Shown one piece after another: positions 20,174 to 21,045 of a stretch of 21,045 bases of DNA (position 1 is the stretch's first letter; every line of letters begins with the position of its first letter). The notes beneath the pieces were generated by a model, which searched no databases, had not been told where the DNA came from, and saw only the letters and a program-made list of their open reading frames with translations. Origin of the DNA: CAZKTF01 sp964555565 (GTDB lineage Bacteria > Planctomycetota > JAJSAM01 > JAKLKS01); the NCBI GenBank assembly GCA_964555565.1, contig CAZKTF010000031.1:1-21045 (forward strand), read 5' to 3'. The translations under genes and the position numbers were made by a program.

Positions 20174-21045
20174 CTAGATGTCCGCCTCGACGTCGTCCAT
20201 GGAGCCCGGCTCCTGCGGACCCGGGCCCCTCTTCTTCGGCTTCTCCACGATGAGCGCGTCCGTCATGAGGAGCACGCCCGCCACCGACGCCGCGTTCTGC
20301 AGCGCCGCGCGGGTCACCTTCGTGGGGTCGATGACGCCGGCCTCGAAGAGGTCCCCGAAGCGGTCCTCCTCCGCGTCCCACCCGAAGGACCCCTTGCCCT
20401 CGAGCACCTTCTTCACGACCACGCCCCCGTCGCGGCCCGCGTTCTCCGCGATGCGGCGGAGCGGGACCTCCAGGGCCTTCGAGACGATCGCGGCGCCGTG
20501 CGCGCGGTCCCCCTCGAGTTCCAGGTCCCGGATGGCCCCGCGGGCCCTGAGGAGCGCCACGCCGCCGCCGGGGAGGATCCCCTCGGCCACGGCCGCGCGG
20601 GTGGCGTGGAGCGCGTCCTCCACCCGGGCCTTCTTCTCCTTCATCTCGGCCTCGGTCGCGGCGCCGACGCGGATCTCGGCCACGCCGCCCGTGAGCCGTG
20701 CGAGCCTCTCCTGGAGCTTCTCGCGGTCGTAGTCGCTGGTGACGGCCTCGACCTCCCTGCGGAGCTGCATGCAGCGCCCGGAGATCGCCGCCTTCGGCCC
20801 CTTGCCGCCGACGATGGTCGTGTTCTCGGCGTCCACGATGACCTTGTTGGCCTGGCCCAGGTCGCGGAGCTCCACCGACTCGAGGTCGATGCCGAGGTCC
20901 TTGAAGATCGCCTTCGCGCCCGTGAGGGTCGCGATGTCCTCCAGCATCGCCCGGCGGCGGTCCCCGTAGCCCGGGGCCTTCACCGCGCAGGCCTTGAAGG
21001 TCCCGCGCAGGCGGTTCACGACGAGGGTGGCCAGGGCCTCCCCCT
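20174..21045 (-). CDS. groEL: Chaperonin GroEL, copy 2 (5' part outside window)
   Basis: Only the C-terminal 290 or so residues are in the window; the frame runs off the right edge (last full codon ends at 21043), and the start lies beyond. The visible part begins at 'EGEALATLVVNRLRG' in the apical domain and includes 'KAPGYGDRRRAMLEDIATLTG', 'VTSDYDREKLQERLARLTGG' and the ATP-site 'KKARVEDALHATRAAVAEGILPGGG'. It is clearly paralogous to groEL1 but differs in the apical segment (residues like DLGQANKVIVDAENTTIV). Its C-terminus, KKRGPGPQEPGSMDDVEADI, is acidic with a GSM remnant and no GGM repeat. It is transcribed ahead of groES and groEL1, so the operon promoter and any heat-shock operator lie outside the window. 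Confidence 0.94.
   Translation of the reverse strand, partial: GEALATLVVNRLRGTFKACAVKAPGYGDRRRAMLEDIATLTGAKAIFKDLGIDLESVELRDLGQANKVIVDAENTTIVGGKGPKAAISGRCMQLRREVEAVTSDYDREKLQERLARLTGGVAEIRVGAATEAEMKEKKARVEDALHATRAAVAEGILPGGGVALLRARGAIRDLELEGDRAHGAAIVSKALEVPLRRIAENAGRDGGVVVKKVLEGKGSFGWDAEEDRFGDLFEAGVIDPTKVTRAALQNAASVAGVLLMTDALIVEKPKKRGPGPQEPGSMDDVEADI

Noticed and set aside
20174..21045. groEL2 as a truncated pseudogene
   Set aside because: The visible part is intact and the frame is cut only by the window boundary.

Overview
The window is very GC-rich (by eye, above 70 percent), tightly packed and bacterial. Two observations suggest an uncultured member of the Planctomycetota: the gene order groEL-groES-groEL-dnaJ-grpE, which I recall from planctomycete genomes such as Rhodopirellula, and a Der GTPase whose second P-loop reads GRRNSGKS. 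This is an inference from synteny and protein style; there is no rRNA here to test it. Because of the high GC, long shadow reading frames run antisense to almost every gene. They were discarded in favour of frames with recognisable protein families.

Layout. The left edge carries the 3' part of an unrecognised plus-strand protein (to 1916). It converges on a minus-strand cassette of methyltransferase, AlkP-superfamily phosphodiesterase and family 2 glycosyltransferase (5172 down to 1924). A divergent second family 2 glycosyltransferase (5268-6176) and a secreted protein with Pro/Ala-rich ends (to 7179) follow on the plus strand. Together these look like a small surface-glycan or glycoconjugate locus. 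A long minus-strand run then reads, in transcription order: class I fructose-bisphosphate aldolase, Der, a peptide/solute-binding lipoprotein, DppB-type permease, DppC-type permease, a small lipoprotein and a MagIII-like DNA glycosylase (14295 down to 7184). Several junctions in this run overlap by exactly 4 bp, and no transporter ATPase gene is present in the window. Fructose-1,6-bisphosphatase (14404-15399) is divergent from the aldolase, so two consecutive gluconeogenic steps share a 108-bp control region.

The right third is one chaperone operon on the minus strand: groEL2 (cut by the window edge), groES, groEL1, dnaJ, grpE, an FmdB-type zinc-ribbon gene and a 56-codon yacG-like gene. The 301-bp gap between yacG and fbp holds two inverted copies of a repeat built from 9-bp CACGGAG-type units.

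Regulation visible in the sequence. Several genes at operon heads have no Shine-Dalgarno sequence but a TAnnnT hexamer 6-9 nt before the start codon, which suggests leaderless or nearly leaderless mRNAs. The methyltransferase and aldolase genes have -35/-10 pairs with 17-bp spacing. Hairpins with a GGCAAGCC/GGCTTGCC apex follow the stop codons of groEL1 and the small lipoprotein. I found no CRISPR array, tRNA, rRNA, insertion sequence or clear defence system.
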